DNA from: Stenotrophomonas maltophilia
Lineage (GTDB): Bacteria > Pseudomonadota > Gammaproteobacteria > Xanthomonadales > Xanthomonadaceae
Direction: 5' to 3'
Assembly (NCBI RefSeq): GCF_025642255.1
Contig: NZ_CP106759.1
Location: 1,887,501 to 1,951,500 of the forward strand
DNA length: 64,000 nucleotides
Program-made: the position numbers and the translations under genes
Notes under the pieces: generated by a model
Told to the model about the DNA's origin: nothing
Database searches by the model: none
The model's input: only the letters and a program-made list of their open reading frames with translations
Part shown: piece after piece, positions 17,534 through 27,152 of the stretch
Numbering within the stretch: the first letter of the stretch is position 1
Layout of the letters: the number at the start of each line of letters is the position of its first letter

Positions 17534-17536
17534 GCG

Positions 17537-19366
17537 TCATCGCAGGCCATCCACGTCGAGGATGAGGGCCATCCGGCCATCACCGATCAGCGTCGCACCG
17601 GCGTAGCCGCGCAGGCCGCGCAGGGCCTTCGGCAATGGCTTGATGACCACTTCCTCGCGCCCACGGACCTGGTCCACGACCAGGCCGAAGCGCGCCTCGC
17701 CGGCCTGCAGCACCACGATGGTGAGCAGCGCCGAGGCGGCGGGCGTCACATCCAGCCACTGGCGCAGATCGACCAGCGGCAGGGTGTGCGAGCGACGATC
17801 CAGCACCGCCCGGCCATCGAACCAGCCCAGCGAGGTGCGCGGTGCATGCAGCACTTCCATCACGCGCGCCAGCGGCAGCGCATAGACGTCCTCGCCGGCC
17901 TGCACCAGCAGGGTTGGCAGGATCGCCAGGGTCAGCGGCACGCGGATCAGGAAGCGGCTGCCCCGGCCCAGTTCCGACTGGATCTGGATCTGCCCACTGA
18001 GCTCGCGGATGCGCGACTGCACCACATCCATGCCGACGCCGCGGCCGGAGATGTCGGTCACCTGCTGCTTGGTGGAGAAGCCGGGCAGGAACACCAGGTG
18101 CAGACATTCCTCGCTGCTCAGCCGGGCCGCCGCCTCCGGGTCGATCAAGCCCTTTTCGCGTGCTTTCGCGCGCAGTTTTTCCGGATCGATGCCGGCGCCA
18201 TCGTCCTGCACCTCGATGCTGACGTAGTCGCCTTCCTGCTGGGCCGACAGACGCACGTGGCCCATGCGTGGCTTGCCCTGTGCTTCGCGCAGATCGGGCA
18301 TCTCCACACCATGGTCGATGGCGTTGCGGACCAGGTGCACCAGCGGGTCGGCCAGGGCCTCGACCAGGTTGCGGTCAAGCTCGGTTTCGGCGCCGACCAG
18401 CTCCAGGTCCACTTCCTTCTTCAGCGAGCGGGCAACATCGCGGGCGACCTTGGGGAAGCGCGAGAACACCTTGCCGACCGGTTGCATGCGCGTGCGCATC
18501 ACTGCCGACTGCAGGCGCGCGGTGGCGATGTCCAGGGTCGACACGGCGCGGTCCAGTTCCTCGTCGCGCAGGCGCGCACGCAGGGTCTTGAGCCGGTTGC
18601 GCGACAGCACCAGCTCGCCGATCAGGTTGACGATGGCATCCAGCCGCTTGGTATCCACGCGCACGGTGTGCTCGGCCTCGGCCACCGGTTTGTTGGCGGG
18701 GGGCTTGGCCGCGGCGGCCGCCGGGCGCGGTGCGGGCAGTGCAGGCGCCGCCGCCGGGGCAGCCACGGGTTTCGCGCCGGGGGCGGCGCCGCCGTGCAGC
18801 TGGTCCAGCAGGGCTTCGAACTCATCCTCGCTGATCAGGCCATCGTCGGCCTTGGCCGGCGTCGCCACTGCGGTGGGGGCGTTGCTGCCGTGCAGCTGAT
18901 CGAGCAGGGCCTCGAACTCGTCGTCGGTGATCAGGTCACCGGCAGCGGGCGCGGCCGCTGCGGGAGCGGCGGCGGCCGGCGCAGCAGCGCCGTGCACGTC
19001 GAACTGGGCGATCAGGTCCGGCGGGGCATAGCCGGGTTCGTTGCCGGAAGACACGGCATCCAGCATCGATTGCAGGTAGTCCAGGGATTGCTGTGCGGCA
19101 TCGAAGTGATGCGGCTGCAGCACCGCCTGGCCAGCGCGGGCGGCGCCCAGTGCCTCTTCGGCGGCATGGCACAGCTCGACCATGGCGGTGATGCCGAGGA
19201 AGCCGGCGCCGCCCTTGAGCGTGTGATAGCCACGGAACACGGCGTTGAGCTGGTCGGCGTCCTGCGGCGCCTGTTCCAGCGACACCAGCTGTTCGCCGAG
19301 GCGATCCAGGATTTCCTGTGCCTCGATGATGAAATCGGCGGTGATGTCGTCGGATACCGCGCTCAT
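17537..19366 (-). CDS. cheA: chemotaxis histidine kinase CheA (flagellar)
   Basis: 609 aa. P1 has GYHTLKGGAGFLG with phospho-acceptor His48. P3 (DTKRLDAIVNLIGELVLSRN), P4 (N box HLVRNAIDHG; DDGAGI; GRGVGMDVV) and P5 are complete. In place of a folded P2 there is an Ala/Pro-rich linker. It carries two copies of a short motif, DLITDDEFEALLDQLHG (144-160) and GLISEDEFEALLDQLHG (176-192). The start at 19366 follows cheZ by 2 bases; an upstream in-frame extension reads through cheZ and is rejected. The order fliA-cheY-cheZ-cheA makes this the flagellar kinase. cheB, which follows cheA in Pseudomonas, is absent here. Confidence 0.95.
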   Translation of the reverse strand: MSAVSDDITADFIIEAQEILDRLGEQLVSLEQAPQDADQLNAVFRGYHTLKGGAGFLGITAMVELCHAAEEALGAARAGQAVLQPHHFDAAQQSLDYLQSMLDAVSSGNEPGYAPPDLIAQFDVHGAAAPAAAAPAAAAPAAGDLITDDEFEALLDQLHGSNAPTAVATPAKADDGLISEDEFEALLDQLHGGAAPGAKPVAAPAAAPALPAPRPAAAAAKPPANKPVAEAEHTVRVDTKRLDAIVNLIGELVLSRNRLKTLRARLRDEELDRAVSTLDIATARLQSAVMRTRMQPVGKVFSRFPKVARDVARSLKKEVDLELVGAETELDRNLVEALADPLVHLVRNAIDHGVEMPDLREAQGKPRMGHVRLSAQQEGDYVSIEVQDDGAGIDPEKLRAKAREKGLIDPEAAARLSSEECLHLVFLPGFSTKQQVTDISGRGVGMDVVQSRIRELSGQIQIQSELGRGSRFLIRVPLTLAILPTLLVQAGEDVYALPLARVMEVLHAPRTSLGWFDGRAVLDRRSHTLPLVDLRQWLDVTPAASALLTIVVLQAGEARFGLVVDQVRGREEVVIKPLPKALRGLRGYAGATLIGDGRMALILDVDGLR

Positions 19367-19368
19367 GC

Positions 19369-19974
19369 TTACAGTCCCAGGTCCGACAACAGGTCGTCGG
19401 CGTCGTTCTGAGAGACCGCGTGGCGGTCCAGTCCCTTCAGTGCCGGTCCGGCCAGCGCCGGATCGGTGCGATGCTGCTCCGGTGGCAGGCCCAGCGCGCC
19501 AAAGCCTTCGTGCACGCGGCGGACGATGCCGACCACGCGACGGATGATCTGTCCGGTCAGGTCCTGATAGCTCTGGGTCAGGGCAATCTCGGTCAGGTTG
19601 TGGCGGATGCGTTCCAGCTGCACATCCTGCCCCGGCTGCAGGCCTTCGGCGCGCAGCTGTTCGGTGAGGCTGCGGCACTCTTCGGCCAGGTCCAGGGTGC
19701 GGTGCGTGGCCTGTTCGGTCATCGCCACCACATGGTCCAGGCGCGCGCAGGCGTCGTCCAGCTCGCCCGCCTCGCTGGGGACGGTCGGCAGTTCGCCCAG
19801 GGCCTGGCCCAGTTCGCGGGCCAGCCGTGACAGGCCGCTCATCATCGGCTGCGTGCGTGCGGCCACCAGGGCGTCGATGCGCTGGCGCCAGGCGCTCTCG
19901 TCGCCGGATTCGAGCGCGTCGAGGGCTTCCTGCAGGCGCAGGACGAGGGCGTTCTTGTCGACCGTGGCGTCCAT
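19369..19974 (-). CDS. cheZ: CheY-P phosphatase CheZ
   Basis: 201 aa, helical. The catalytic segment YQDLTGQIIRRVV contains the conserved Asp and Gln that attack CheY-P. The C-terminal peptide NDADDLLSDLGL is the CheY-docking helix. CheZ ends the signal by dephosphorylating CheY-P. Its ATG overlaps the cheY stop (TGATG), so the two are coupled. Confidence 0.95.
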   Translation of the reverse strand: MDATVDKNALVLRLQEALDALESGDESAWRQRIDALVAARTQPMMSGLSRLARELGQALGELPTVPSEAGELDDACARLDHVVAMTEQATHRTLDLAEECRSLTEQLRAEGLQPGQDVQLERIRHNLTEIALTQSYQDLTGQIIRRVVGIVRRVHEGFGALGLPPEQHRTDPALAGPALKGLDRHAVSQNDADDLLSDLGL

Positions 19975-20366
19975 CAGGCGCTGGCCGCCAGGCGTTCGAA
20001 GATCTTGCCCAGTTTCTCTTCCAGCGTCTGCGCGGTGAACGGCTTGATGATGTAGCCGTTCACGCCGCTCTGCGCCGCTTCGATGATCTGCTCGCGCTTG
20101 GCCTCGGCGGTGACCATCAGGACCGGCAGGGTCCTGAGCTTGGCATCGGCGCGGATCGCCTTGAGCAGTTCGATGCCGGTCATCACCGGCATGTTCCAGT
20201 CGGTGACCACGAAGTCGAACGGCTGGCTCTGCAGCATCGACAGCGCAGCATGCCCGTCCTCGGCTTCGGCGGTGTTGGTGAAGCCCAGATCGCCCAGCAG
20301 ATTCTTGACGATGCGACGCATGGTCGAGAAGTCGTCGACGATCAGGATGCGCATGTTCTTGTTCAA
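19974..20366 (-). CDS. cheY: motor-binding response regulator CheY
   Basis: 130 aa, receiver only. Acid pocket Asp11/Asp12, phospho-acceptor Asp56 ([12 protein letters not shown]), Thr86 and Lys108 (IIKPF) are all present. The DWNMP form and the setting between fliA and cheZ identify it as the CheY that binds FliM and switches rotation. It lies 57 bases after fliA and is coupled to cheZ. Confidence 0.96.
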   Translation of the reverse strand: MNKNMRILIVDDFSTMRRIVKNLLGDLGFTNTAEAEDGHAALSMLQSQPFDFVVTDWNMPVMTGIELLKAIRADAKLRTLPVLMVTAEAKREQIIEAAQSGVNGYIIKPFTAQTLEEKLGKIFERLAASA

Positions 20367-20423
20367 AGCGGAGTTCCTTTGTTGTTCAGTCGCCCGCGGT
20401 GGCCGTGGCCGCCGCAGGCATGT

Positions 20424-21167
20424 TCATTCTTCAAGCCCGGCATCCGCAGCCTCGAAGATCTTCAGCCGGCCGCGCAGGCGCAGCACGGCCTGGCCGTGGA
20501 TCTGGCAGACGCGCGATTCGCTCACGCCGAGCACCGCGCCGATCTCCTTCAGGTTCAGCTCCTGCTCGTAGTACAGCGAGAGCACCAGCTGTTCGCGTTC
20601 GGGCAGATGGCCGATGGCCTTGCCCAGTTCGCGGCCGAATTCGCCACGTTCCAGGACCTGCTGCGGTGTCGGTCCGCCCTGGGCGACGGTGTCCAGTTCG
20701 CCCTGGTCTTCGATGCGCGATTCCAGGCTCAGCACCTGGCCGCGCGAGGCGTCCTCCATCAGCCGCAGGTACTCGGGCAGTGGCATGTCCATGGCCGCCG
20801 CCACCTCGGTGGCACTGGCTGCACGGCCCGTGGTCTGCTCCAGGCGGCGGATGGTGGCGGCCGCATCGCGGGCGCGCCGATGCACCGAGCGCGGTACCCA
20901 GTCGCCGCGGCGGATCTCGTCGATCATCGAGCCGCGGATGCGGATCGAGGCATAGGTCTCGAACGAGGCACCCTGGTCGGCGTCGTAGCTGCGCGAGGCT
21001 TCGATCAGGCCCATCATGCCGGCCTGGATCAGGTCGTCCACTTCGACGCTGGCCGGCAGGCGTGCGGCCAGGTGATGGGCGATGCGCCGCACCAGGTCCG
21101 AGTGCTGGGCGATGACCTCGGTCGCCGCCGAGCGCTGGACTTCCCTGTACTGGGCCGCGCCTTTCAT
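20424..21167 (-). CDS. fliA: flagellar sigma factor FliA (sigma-28)
   Basis: 247 aa. Region 2 (VDDLIQAGMMGLIEASRSYD; FETYASIRIRGSMIDEIRRGDWVPRSV) and region 4 (LPEREQLVLSLYYEQELNLKEIG) are typical of sigma-28; the C-terminal helix-turn-helix is GVSESRVCQIH. It directs RNA polymerase to filament, stator and chemotaxis promoters, at least ten of which are visible in the window. It overlaps flhG by 4 bases, at the end of the flhB-A-F-G series. Its anti-sigma factor FlgM is not in the window. Confidence 0.97.
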   Translation of the reverse strand: MKGAAQYREVQRSAATEVIAQHSDLVRRIAHHLAARLPASVEVDDLIQAGMMGLIEASRSYDADQGASFETYASIRIRGSMIDEIRRGDWVPRSVHRRARDAAATIRRLEQTTGRAASATEVAAAMDMPLPEYLRLMEDASRGQVLSLESRIEDQGELDTVAQGGPTPQQVLERGEFGRELGKAIGHLPEREQLVLSLYYEQELNLKEIGAVLGVSESRVCQIHGQAVLRLRGRLKIFEAADAGLEE

Positions 21168-22051
21168 GCTGCCACCCCGCGTTGCTTGAGGATGCGCTCG
21201 AGGAAGAATTCAACGCCACCGCGTGGCTCGGTGGGGGCCTGCCAGCGGGCGGTGCGACGGGCGATCTCGGTGATCGCCAGCGCCGCCGGGCTGGATGGAT
21301 AGGCCTTCACCACCGGCTGCTGGCGCTGCACCGACAGGCGCAGCCAGTCATCCTGCGGCACGCAGCCCAGGTAGTTCAGCGAGACATCGGCAAGGAACTT
21401 CTCGCAGACCCGGGTCAGCTTTTCATACAGCACGCGGCCCTCGTTGGGGTCGCGCACCATGTTGGCCACCACCTGGATGCGGTCCACGCCGCGCTCGCGC
21501 GACAGCACCTTGATCAGTGCGTAGGCGTCTGTGATCGAGGCCGGTTCGTCGCAGACCACGACAACCGTGTCCTGTGCGGCCTGGCAGAAGGTCAGCACGC
21601 CGTCGGTGATGCCGGCGGCGGTGTCCACCACCATGATGTCCAGCTCGCGTTCCAGTTCGGAGAACACGTTCACCAGGCCGATGTGCTCGGCCGGGGCCAG
21701 CTCGGCCATGTGCCGCCGACCGGACGCGGCCGGCACCACCAGCACGCCGTTCGGACCTTCGACGATCACGTCTTCCAGCGAGCAGCGGCCGGCGACCAGA
21801 TCCGCCAGGGTGTGGGTGGGATTCAGGCCCAGGATCACGTCGATGTTGGCCAGGCCCAGGTCGGCGTCGAGCAGCAGCGTGCGCTTGCCCATGCCGGCCA
21901 GCGCCACGGCCAGGTTGGCCGAGACGTTGGTCTTGCCGACGCCGCCCTTGCCACCGGTCACGGCGATGGTGCGCACAGGGCCGAGCGGCTCGCTGCGGGT
22001 GGCCGACAGCGGGAAGGTCTTGGTCAGCTTGGCGTACTCACGCGACGGCAT
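21164..22051 (-). CDS. flhG: flagellar number regulator FlhG (FleN), MinD-like ATPase
   Basis: 295 aa. Walker A TGGKGGVGKTNVSANLA at about 32-48, LLLDADLGLANIDVILGL, and DIMVVDTAAGI as Walker B. The C-terminal amphipathic tail ends FLERILKQRG. FlhG limits flagellar number by antagonising FlhF and, in polar flagellates, FleQ. As in Pseudomonas FleN, the N-terminus lacks a DQAxxLR activation motif. It overlaps flhF by 14 bases. Presence with FlhF and FleQ predicts polar flagellation. Confidence 0.95.
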   Translation of the reverse strand: MPSREYAKLTKTFPLSATRSEPLGPVRTIAVTGGKGGVGKTNVSANLAVALAGMGKRTLLLDADLGLANIDVILGLNPTHTLADLVAGRCSLEDVIVEGPNGVLVVPAASGRRHMAELAPAEHIGLVNVFSELERELDIMVVDTAAGITDGVLTFCQAAQDTVVVVCDEPASITDAYALIKVLSRERGVDRIQVVANMVRDPNEGRVLYEKLTRVCEKFLADVSLNYLGCVPQDDWLRLSVQRQQPVVKAYPSSPAALAITEIARRTARWQAPTEPRGGVEFFLERILKQRGVAA

Positions 22052-23690
22052 GGTTCAACTCCGGGTTGCAGGGCATATCGGCCGCTCGGCGCAAATCTTC
22101 AAGGCGAAGTACGAGATTGGCCGCGCTGGCCCGGTGCAGGTCGTCCGGAACGTCCTGGCCATCGGTCACCCAGGTGATCGGCAGCGCGTGGTCTACCGCC
22201 ACTGACAGGGCGTTGCCGAAGCGGCCGGTCTCATCCAGCTTGCTCAGCACCAGGCCCTGCAGGTTGGCCGCGCCGAAGCGGCGCACCACCTCGTCCATGT
22301 CGCCAAAGCTGGTATTGGCCGGCAGCACCAGCAGAGTGCGGACCTGGCGGGCGGCACGCAGCCACTGCAGCTGCGCGGCCAGGGCGCGGTCACGCGGGCC
22401 CAGGCCGGCGGTATCGATCAGCACCAGCTTGTAGTCCTTCAGCCGCTCCAGCAGCTGGTCCAGGTCGGTGCCGCTGTTGGCTTCATGCACCGCGATGCCG
22501 AGCTGGCGGCCATAGCCGTACAGCTGCTCGCGGGCACCGATGCGCAGCGTGTCGGTGGTGACCAGGGCCACATCGCGCGGCGCGTGCTTCTCGGCGAAGC
22601 GCGAGGCGAGCTTGGCGATGGTGGTGGTCTTGCCGGCCCCGGTCGGACCGACCAGAGCGATCACGCCGCCTTCTTCCAGCGGATCGACCGGCGCGATCGG
22701 CAGCCTGCGCGAGATCAGGCCCAGCATCAGCCCGCGGCCCCGGTGGGCTTCGGTTTCCAGCGGTATCTGCATGGCCACATCGCGGGCCAGCCCGGCATCG
22801 AATCCGTACTCGTCCATCAGGTCCAGGGCGGTCGCCCGCACCGGGCAGCCGCGCAGGCGCTCGTCGGTGAAGCGGTTCATCTCGCGCTCGATGACCTGGC
22901 GCATGCCGGCCACTTCGTGGCGCAGCTGGCGGATCTCGGCATCGTCCTGTGCAACCACCGTCAGTACCGGCGCCGGGGCAAGGAGCGGCGCCGGGGCCGG
23001 CGCGGTCTCCGCTTCAGCGGCAGCGGCAGGGGCTGGCGTGGTCTCGGCAACGTCCTGCGCGTACGGCGGCTCGGGGTGCACGGACTCGGCCTGCGCCGTG
23101 GCCGCAGCGGTGATCGGCAGCGGCGGCGGCAGCACTGCCGGCGCGGGGGATTCGTGATGCTCGTCCTGCGGCGGGTCGATCAGGAAACGGGCGCGGTTGG
23201 CGGGCGCCGGTGCGGGAGCCACGACGGCGCTCGCGAACGGCGCGAAGATCTGCTCCGGCAGTGCCGGATCGTTGACGGTGGCACGCGCCAGGGTGGCAGC
23301 GAAGCCGGAACTGCCGCGGGTGGGCACGATCTCGTCCGCACTGTCCAGGGTGCGGCCGGTGGCACCGACGGCCGCGCGGGCGAGGGCGGCCACGGCCGAT
23401 GTGGTGGCGGTCACCGGCTGCTGGGCCGGTGTCGCGGAGCGGCGACGGGTGACCGCGGCGATCACTGCATCCGCGGCGGTGCGCGGTTTCGGCGGCGGCG
23501 GAGCCACGTCGCGCCGCGAGGCTTCCAGCGCGCGTTGCACCGCGCTCTCGTCATAGTTGGCTGCGGCGACGATCTCGACGCCTTCCTCGATCCGGCGGTT
23601 GGACAGGATCACAGCATCGGGACCATGTTCCTTGCGCACCAGGTTCATGGCCGAGCGCATGTCGGCGGCGACGAATCGTTTGATTTTCAT
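22038..23690 (-). CDS. flhF: flagellar placement GTPase FlhF
   Basis: 550 aa. It starts MKIKRFVAADMRSAMNLVRKEHG, the usual FlhF N-terminus. A long Ala/Pro-rich B domain runs to about residue 255. The NG GTPase domain follows, with Walker A ALVGPTGAGKTTTIAKLA, LVTTDTLRIGAREQL and LIDTAGLGPRD. FlhF marks the pole for flagellar assembly. An in-frame extension to 23777 lacks conservation and is rejected. It lies 145 bases after flhA and no separate promoter is evident. Confidence 0.95.
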   Translation of the reverse strand: MKIKRFVAADMRSAMNLVRKEHGPDAVILSNRRIEEGVEIVAAANYDESAVQRALEASRRDVAPPPPKPRTAADAVIAAVTRRRSATPAQQPVTATTSAVAALARAAVGATGRTLDSADEIVPTRGSSGFAATLARATVNDPALPEQIFAPFASAVVAPAPAPANRARFLIDPPQDEHHESPAPAVLPPPLPITAAATAQAESVHPEPPYAQDVAETTPAPAAAAEAETAPAPAPLLAPAPVLTVVAQDDAEIRQLRHEVAGMRQVIEREMNRFTDERLRGCPVRATALDLMDEYGFDAGLARDVAMQIPLETEAHRGRGLMLGLISRRLPIAPVDPLEEGGVIALVGPTGAGKTTTIAKLASRFAEKHAPRDVALVTTDTLRIGAREQLYGYGRQLGIAVHEANSGTDLDQLLERLKDYKLVLIDTAGLGPRDRALAAQLQWLRAARQVRTLLVLPANTSFGDMDEVVRRFGAANLQGLVLSKLDETGRFGNALSVAVDHALPITWVTDGQDVPDDLHRASAANLVLRLEDLRRAADMPCNPELNHAVA

Positions 23691-23835
23691 GCTGTGGTCA
23701 CGGGACGGGGACGGCGGGGTGGGGGTGGGAGAACGCGGGTGGTCGGTGGTCTGCACGGAACGGGTTCCCCTTGGCATCTGTCTGTTGCGGTGGTTCGAAG
23801 GTGGTGTCTGTTTTCTGACGCATCGGTGGGCGGCG

Positions 23836-25941
23836 TCAGCTGATCGTTCCGACCAGCTTCAGGCGCTTGTCCTCCGGCACTTCGCTGTACGCCAGTACCG
23901 ACAGCGACGGAACGCTGTGACGGACCAGGCGTGCCAACGCGGCACGTACCGGGCCGGGAACCAGCACGACCGCGGGCTCGTTGCGGGCTTCCTGCTTGCT
24001 GACACATTCGGCCAGACTCTGATGCAGTCGCTCGGCAAGCCCGGGTTCCAGCGCGGCGCCGTTGCCCTGCGTGGACTCCTGCAAGACGCGTTCCAATTGC
24101 GGGTTGAGGGTGAACACCGGCAGCTCCGCCGACATTCCGGCGATCTCCTGCACGATGAAGCGGCCGAGCGCGGTGCGCACTGCGGCGGTGAGCGTGGCTG
24201 GGTCCTGGCTGGACGGCGCGTGCTCCACCAGTGCTTCGGCGATCTTGCGCAGCTGGCGGATCGGAATGCGTTCCACCAGCAGGTTCTGCAGCACCCGCAC
24301 CACGGCCGACAACGGCAGCGCCTTGGGCGTCAGATCTTCGACGAGCTTGGGTGCGCTCTTGGCGAGGTTGGCCAGCAGGTGCTGCACCTCTTCGTGGCCC
24401 AGCAGCTCCGGCGCATGCTCGCGGATCAGGTGGGAAAGATGGGTGGCGACCACGGTGGCCGGGTCGACCACGGTGTAGCCCATGGTTTCGGCCTGGGCGC
24501 GCTGGTGCGGCTGGATCCAGGTAGCGTCCAGGCCGAAGGCGGGATCCTTGCCGGCGATGCCGTCCAGCGGGCCGAGCGCACTGCCGGGGTCCAGCGCCAG
24601 TTCGCGGTCGGGATGGATCTCGGCGGTTGCCACCGGCACGCCATGTACCAGCACGCGGTAGCCGTTGGCAGGAAGTTCCAGGTTGTCGCGGATGTGCACG
24701 GATGGAATCAGGAATCCCACGTCCTGGGTCAGCTTGCGCCGCACACCCTTGATGCGTGCCATGAGTTCGCCGCCCTGATTGCTGTCCACCAGCGGAATCA
24801 GCCGATAACCGACCTCCAGCCCCAGCGGGTCGACCGGGCGCAGTTCGTCCCAGCTCAGTTCCGCGGTGGGGGCCGGCGCCGCCGGTCGGCCCAGCGCACT
24901 GACCGCGCCGGGGTCGCTGCCGGCAGCGTCGCTCGGGGCCGGGGCCTGTCCCTTCCGGTACAGCTTCCAGGCGATGAAGCCGAGAATGGAGGCAAGCGTC
25001 AGGAAAGCGACGTTGGGCATGCCGGGCACCAGGCCGACCAGGCCGATGATGCCGGCCGTGATGGCCAGGGCACGGTACTGGCCGAACACCTGGCCGGTCA
25101 TCGCCTGTGCCATGTCCTGCGAGCGCGAGGCACGGGTGACCAGCATCGCCACTGCGCTGGAAACCAGCAGGGCCGGCAGCTGCGCCACCAGACCGTCACC
25201 GATGGACAGCAGGGTGTAGGTCGCAGCGGCATCGCCGAACGGCATGCCATGCTGCAGCACGCCCACGGCGAGGCCACCGAGCATGTTGATGAACAGGATC
25301 AGGATGCCGGCAATCGCATCACCCCGGATGAACTTGCTGGCGCCGTCCATCGCTCCATAGAAGTCGGCTTCCTCGCGGACCTCCTCGCGGCGCAGCTTGG
25401 CTTCTTCGCGCGTCAGCAGGCCGGCGTTGAGATCGGCATCGATGGCCATCTGCTTGCCGGGCATGGCGTCGAGGATGAAGCGCGCGGTCACTTCCGAGAC
25501 ACGGCCGGCGCCCTTGGTGATGACCACGAAGTTGATGATGGTCAGGATGGCGAACACCACGATGCCGACCGCATAGTTGCCGCCGATCACGAATTCACCG
25601 AACGCCGCGATGACCTTGCCAGCCGCGTCGTGGCCGTTCTGGCCATTGAGCAGGATGACGCGGGTGGAGGCCACGTTCAGTGCCAGCCGCAGCATGGTGG
25701 TGACCAGCAGCACGATCGGGAAGATGGTGAAATCCAGCGGGCGCTTCACGTACACCACCGCCAGCAGCACCATTAGCGAGATGGCGATGTTGAAGGTGAA
25801 CAGCGCATCGAGCACGGGCGCCGCCAGCGGCACCACCACCATCGCCAGCAGCGCCAGCACGATCAGCGGTGCGCCGAGGCCTTGGCGGATCATCTCCAGC
25901 AGCCGGCGGGTGTTGAATCCGGACGAGGCCTGCGCGCTCAT
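23836..25941 (-). CDS. flhA: flagellar type III export gate protein FlhA
   Basis: 701 aa, full length. Eight transmembrane helices lie in residues about 20-330, including VYVKRPLDFTIFPIVLL and the FHIPEP-family loop IDADLNAGLLTREEAKLRREE. The large cytoplasmic C-terminal domain forms the nonameric ring receiving chaperone-substrate complexes. It overlaps the flhB stop by 4 bases. Confidence 0.97.
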   Translation of the reverse strand: MSAQASSGFNTRRLLEMIRQGLGAPLIVLALLAMVVVPLAAPVLDALFTFNIAISLMVLLAVVYVKRPLDFTIFPIVLLVTTMLRLALNVASTRVILLNGQNGHDAAGKVIAAFGEFVIGGNYAVGIVVFAILTIINFVVITKGAGRVSEVTARFILDAMPGKQMAIDADLNAGLLTREEAKLRREEVREEADFYGAMDGASKFIRGDAIAGILILFINMLGGLAVGVLQHGMPFGDAAATYTLLSIGDGLVAQLPALLVSSAVAMLVTRASRSQDMAQAMTGQVFGQYRALAITAGIIGLVGLVPGMPNVAFLTLASILGFIAWKLYRKGQAPAPSDAAGSDPGAVSALGRPAAPAPTAELSWDELRPVDPLGLEVGYRLIPLVDSNQGGELMARIKGVRRKLTQDVGFLIPSVHIRDNLELPANGYRVLVHGVPVATAEIHPDRELALDPGSALGPLDGIAGKDPAFGLDATWIQPHQRAQAETMGYTVVDPATVVATHLSHLIREHAPELLGHEEVQHLLANLAKSAPKLVEDLTPKALPLSAVVRVLQNLLVERIPIRQLRKIAEALVEHAPSSQDPATLTAAVRTALGRFIVQEIAGMSAELPVFTLNPQLERVLQESTQGNGAALEPGLAERLHQSLAECVSKQEARNEPAVVLVPGPVRAALARLVRHSVPSLSVLAYSEVPEDKRLKLVGTIS

Positions 25942-27068
25942 GCCCGGCCTCCCTTGCCGAATTCATCCACCTCGATGTGCGGGGCGCCCGGCATCGGGCC
26001 GGTGCGCCAGGCGCGCAGCTGGTAGACGTAGGACAGGACCTGGGCCACGGCCGAATACAGTCTCACGGGGATTTCCTTTCCGAGTTGGCCTTCCCGATAC
26101 AAGGCGCGTGCCAAAGGCGGGGCGGAGACGATGGCGACCTTGTTGCCATCGGCGACTTCACGGATGCGCAGGGCGGTCTCGTCCACGCCCAGCGCGACCA
26201 CGGTGGGCGCGTTCATGGCGCCGCCCTCGTACTTCAGAGCCACGGCGTAGTGGGTCGGGTTGACCACCACCACGTCCGCGGTGGGCACCGCTTCCATCAT
26301 CCGGCGGTTGGCCATCTGCTGCTGCAGCTGGCGGATGCGGCCCTTCACCTCCGGGCTGCCTTCGCTTTCCTTCATTTCCCGCCGCAGTTCCTCGCGGGTC
26401 ATCTTCAGCTTGCGCATCCAGTTCCAGCGCTGGTACGGCGCGTCGATCGCCGCCAGCACCAGCATTGCCCCGGCGGTGGCCAGCAGCAGTCGCAGGGTGA
26501 AGCCCAGGCCATCGGTGATGGCGGTTTCCAGTGGGTGGTGGATCAACCCGCGCAGGGTGTCGAAGCCGCTCCACACCACCAGTCCGGCGGCGACGCCCAC
26601 GAACGCCACGCGCAGCAGTGACTTGGTGAATTCAGCGATGGCTTCCGGCCCGTACAGACGTTTGAGGCCGGTCAGCGGGTTCAGCCGATTGATGTCGGGC
26701 ATCATCGCTTTGGCCGACCAGCGCAATCCGCCCATCACCAGCGGGGCGACGAAGCTGGCCAGCAGGCAGACCAGCACCAGCGGGGTGATCACCAGCATGA
26801 ACTGCAGCAGCAGGTCGCCAAAGTGGCCGAACAGTTCCTTCGGGTTCTGCCGCAGCCCCTGCTCGGGACTCAACGCCTGTTTCATCCATTGCGTGGCACC
26901 ACGGCCGATCGAGCCGCCCATGGCCATCACCGCCAGCACGCCGCCACCGAACACCGCGGCGGTCCCCAGTTCGCGGGAACGCGGCAGGTTGCCCTGTTCC
27001 CGGGCCTCACGCAGGCGTTTTTCGGTGGGTTGTTCGGTCTTTTCGCCGGCGGATTCGTTCTCGGACAT
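25938..27068 (-). CDS. flhB: flagellar export gate and specificity switch protein FlhB
   Basis: 376 aa. The N-terminus GEKTEQPTEKRLREAREQG is typical. Four transmembrane helices follow, then the cytoplasmic domain with the autocleavage site NPTH at about 270-273. Cleavage switches export from rod/hook to filament substrates together with FliK. A GTG nine bases earlier (27077) is an alternative start. A sigma-54 site at 27102-27117 precedes it, so it heads flhB-A-F-G-fliA. Confidence 0.96.
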   Translation of the reverse strand: MSENESAGEKTEQPTEKRLREAREQGNLPRSRELGTAAVFGGGVLAVMAMGGSIGRGATQWMKQALSPEQGLRQNPKELFGHFGDLLLQFMLVITPLVLVCLLASFVAPLVMGGLRWSAKAMMPDINRLNPLTGLKRLYGPEAIAEFTKSLLRVAFVGVAAGLVVWSGFDTLRGLIHHPLETAITDGLGFTLRLLLATAGAMLVLAAIDAPYQRWNWMRKLKMTREELRREMKESEGSPEVKGRIRQLQQQMANRRMMEAVPTADVVVVNPTHYAVALKYEGGAMNAPTVVALGVDETALRIREVADGNKVAIVSAPPLARALYREGQLGKEIPVRLYSAVAQVLSYVYQLRAWRTGPMPGAPHIEVDEFGKGGRA

Positions 27069-27101
27069 CACGGGCACTGCGGCAGGGGATGCCGGGCTGC
27101 C

Positions 27102-27117
27102 TGCAAGAACTGTTCCG
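27102..27117 (-). promoter_or_regulatory. candidate sigma-54 promoter of the flhB operon
   Basis: Minus strand CGGAACA-N4-TTGCA. The -24 GG and -12 GC are correctly spaced; the -24 block matches 4 of 7 and the -12 block 5 of 5. The start would lie about 22 bases before the flhB ATG. Confidence 0.65.
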
Positions 27118-27152
27118 CGGCGCGCGGTTCACCGCCGGGGCAACGCCCGACG

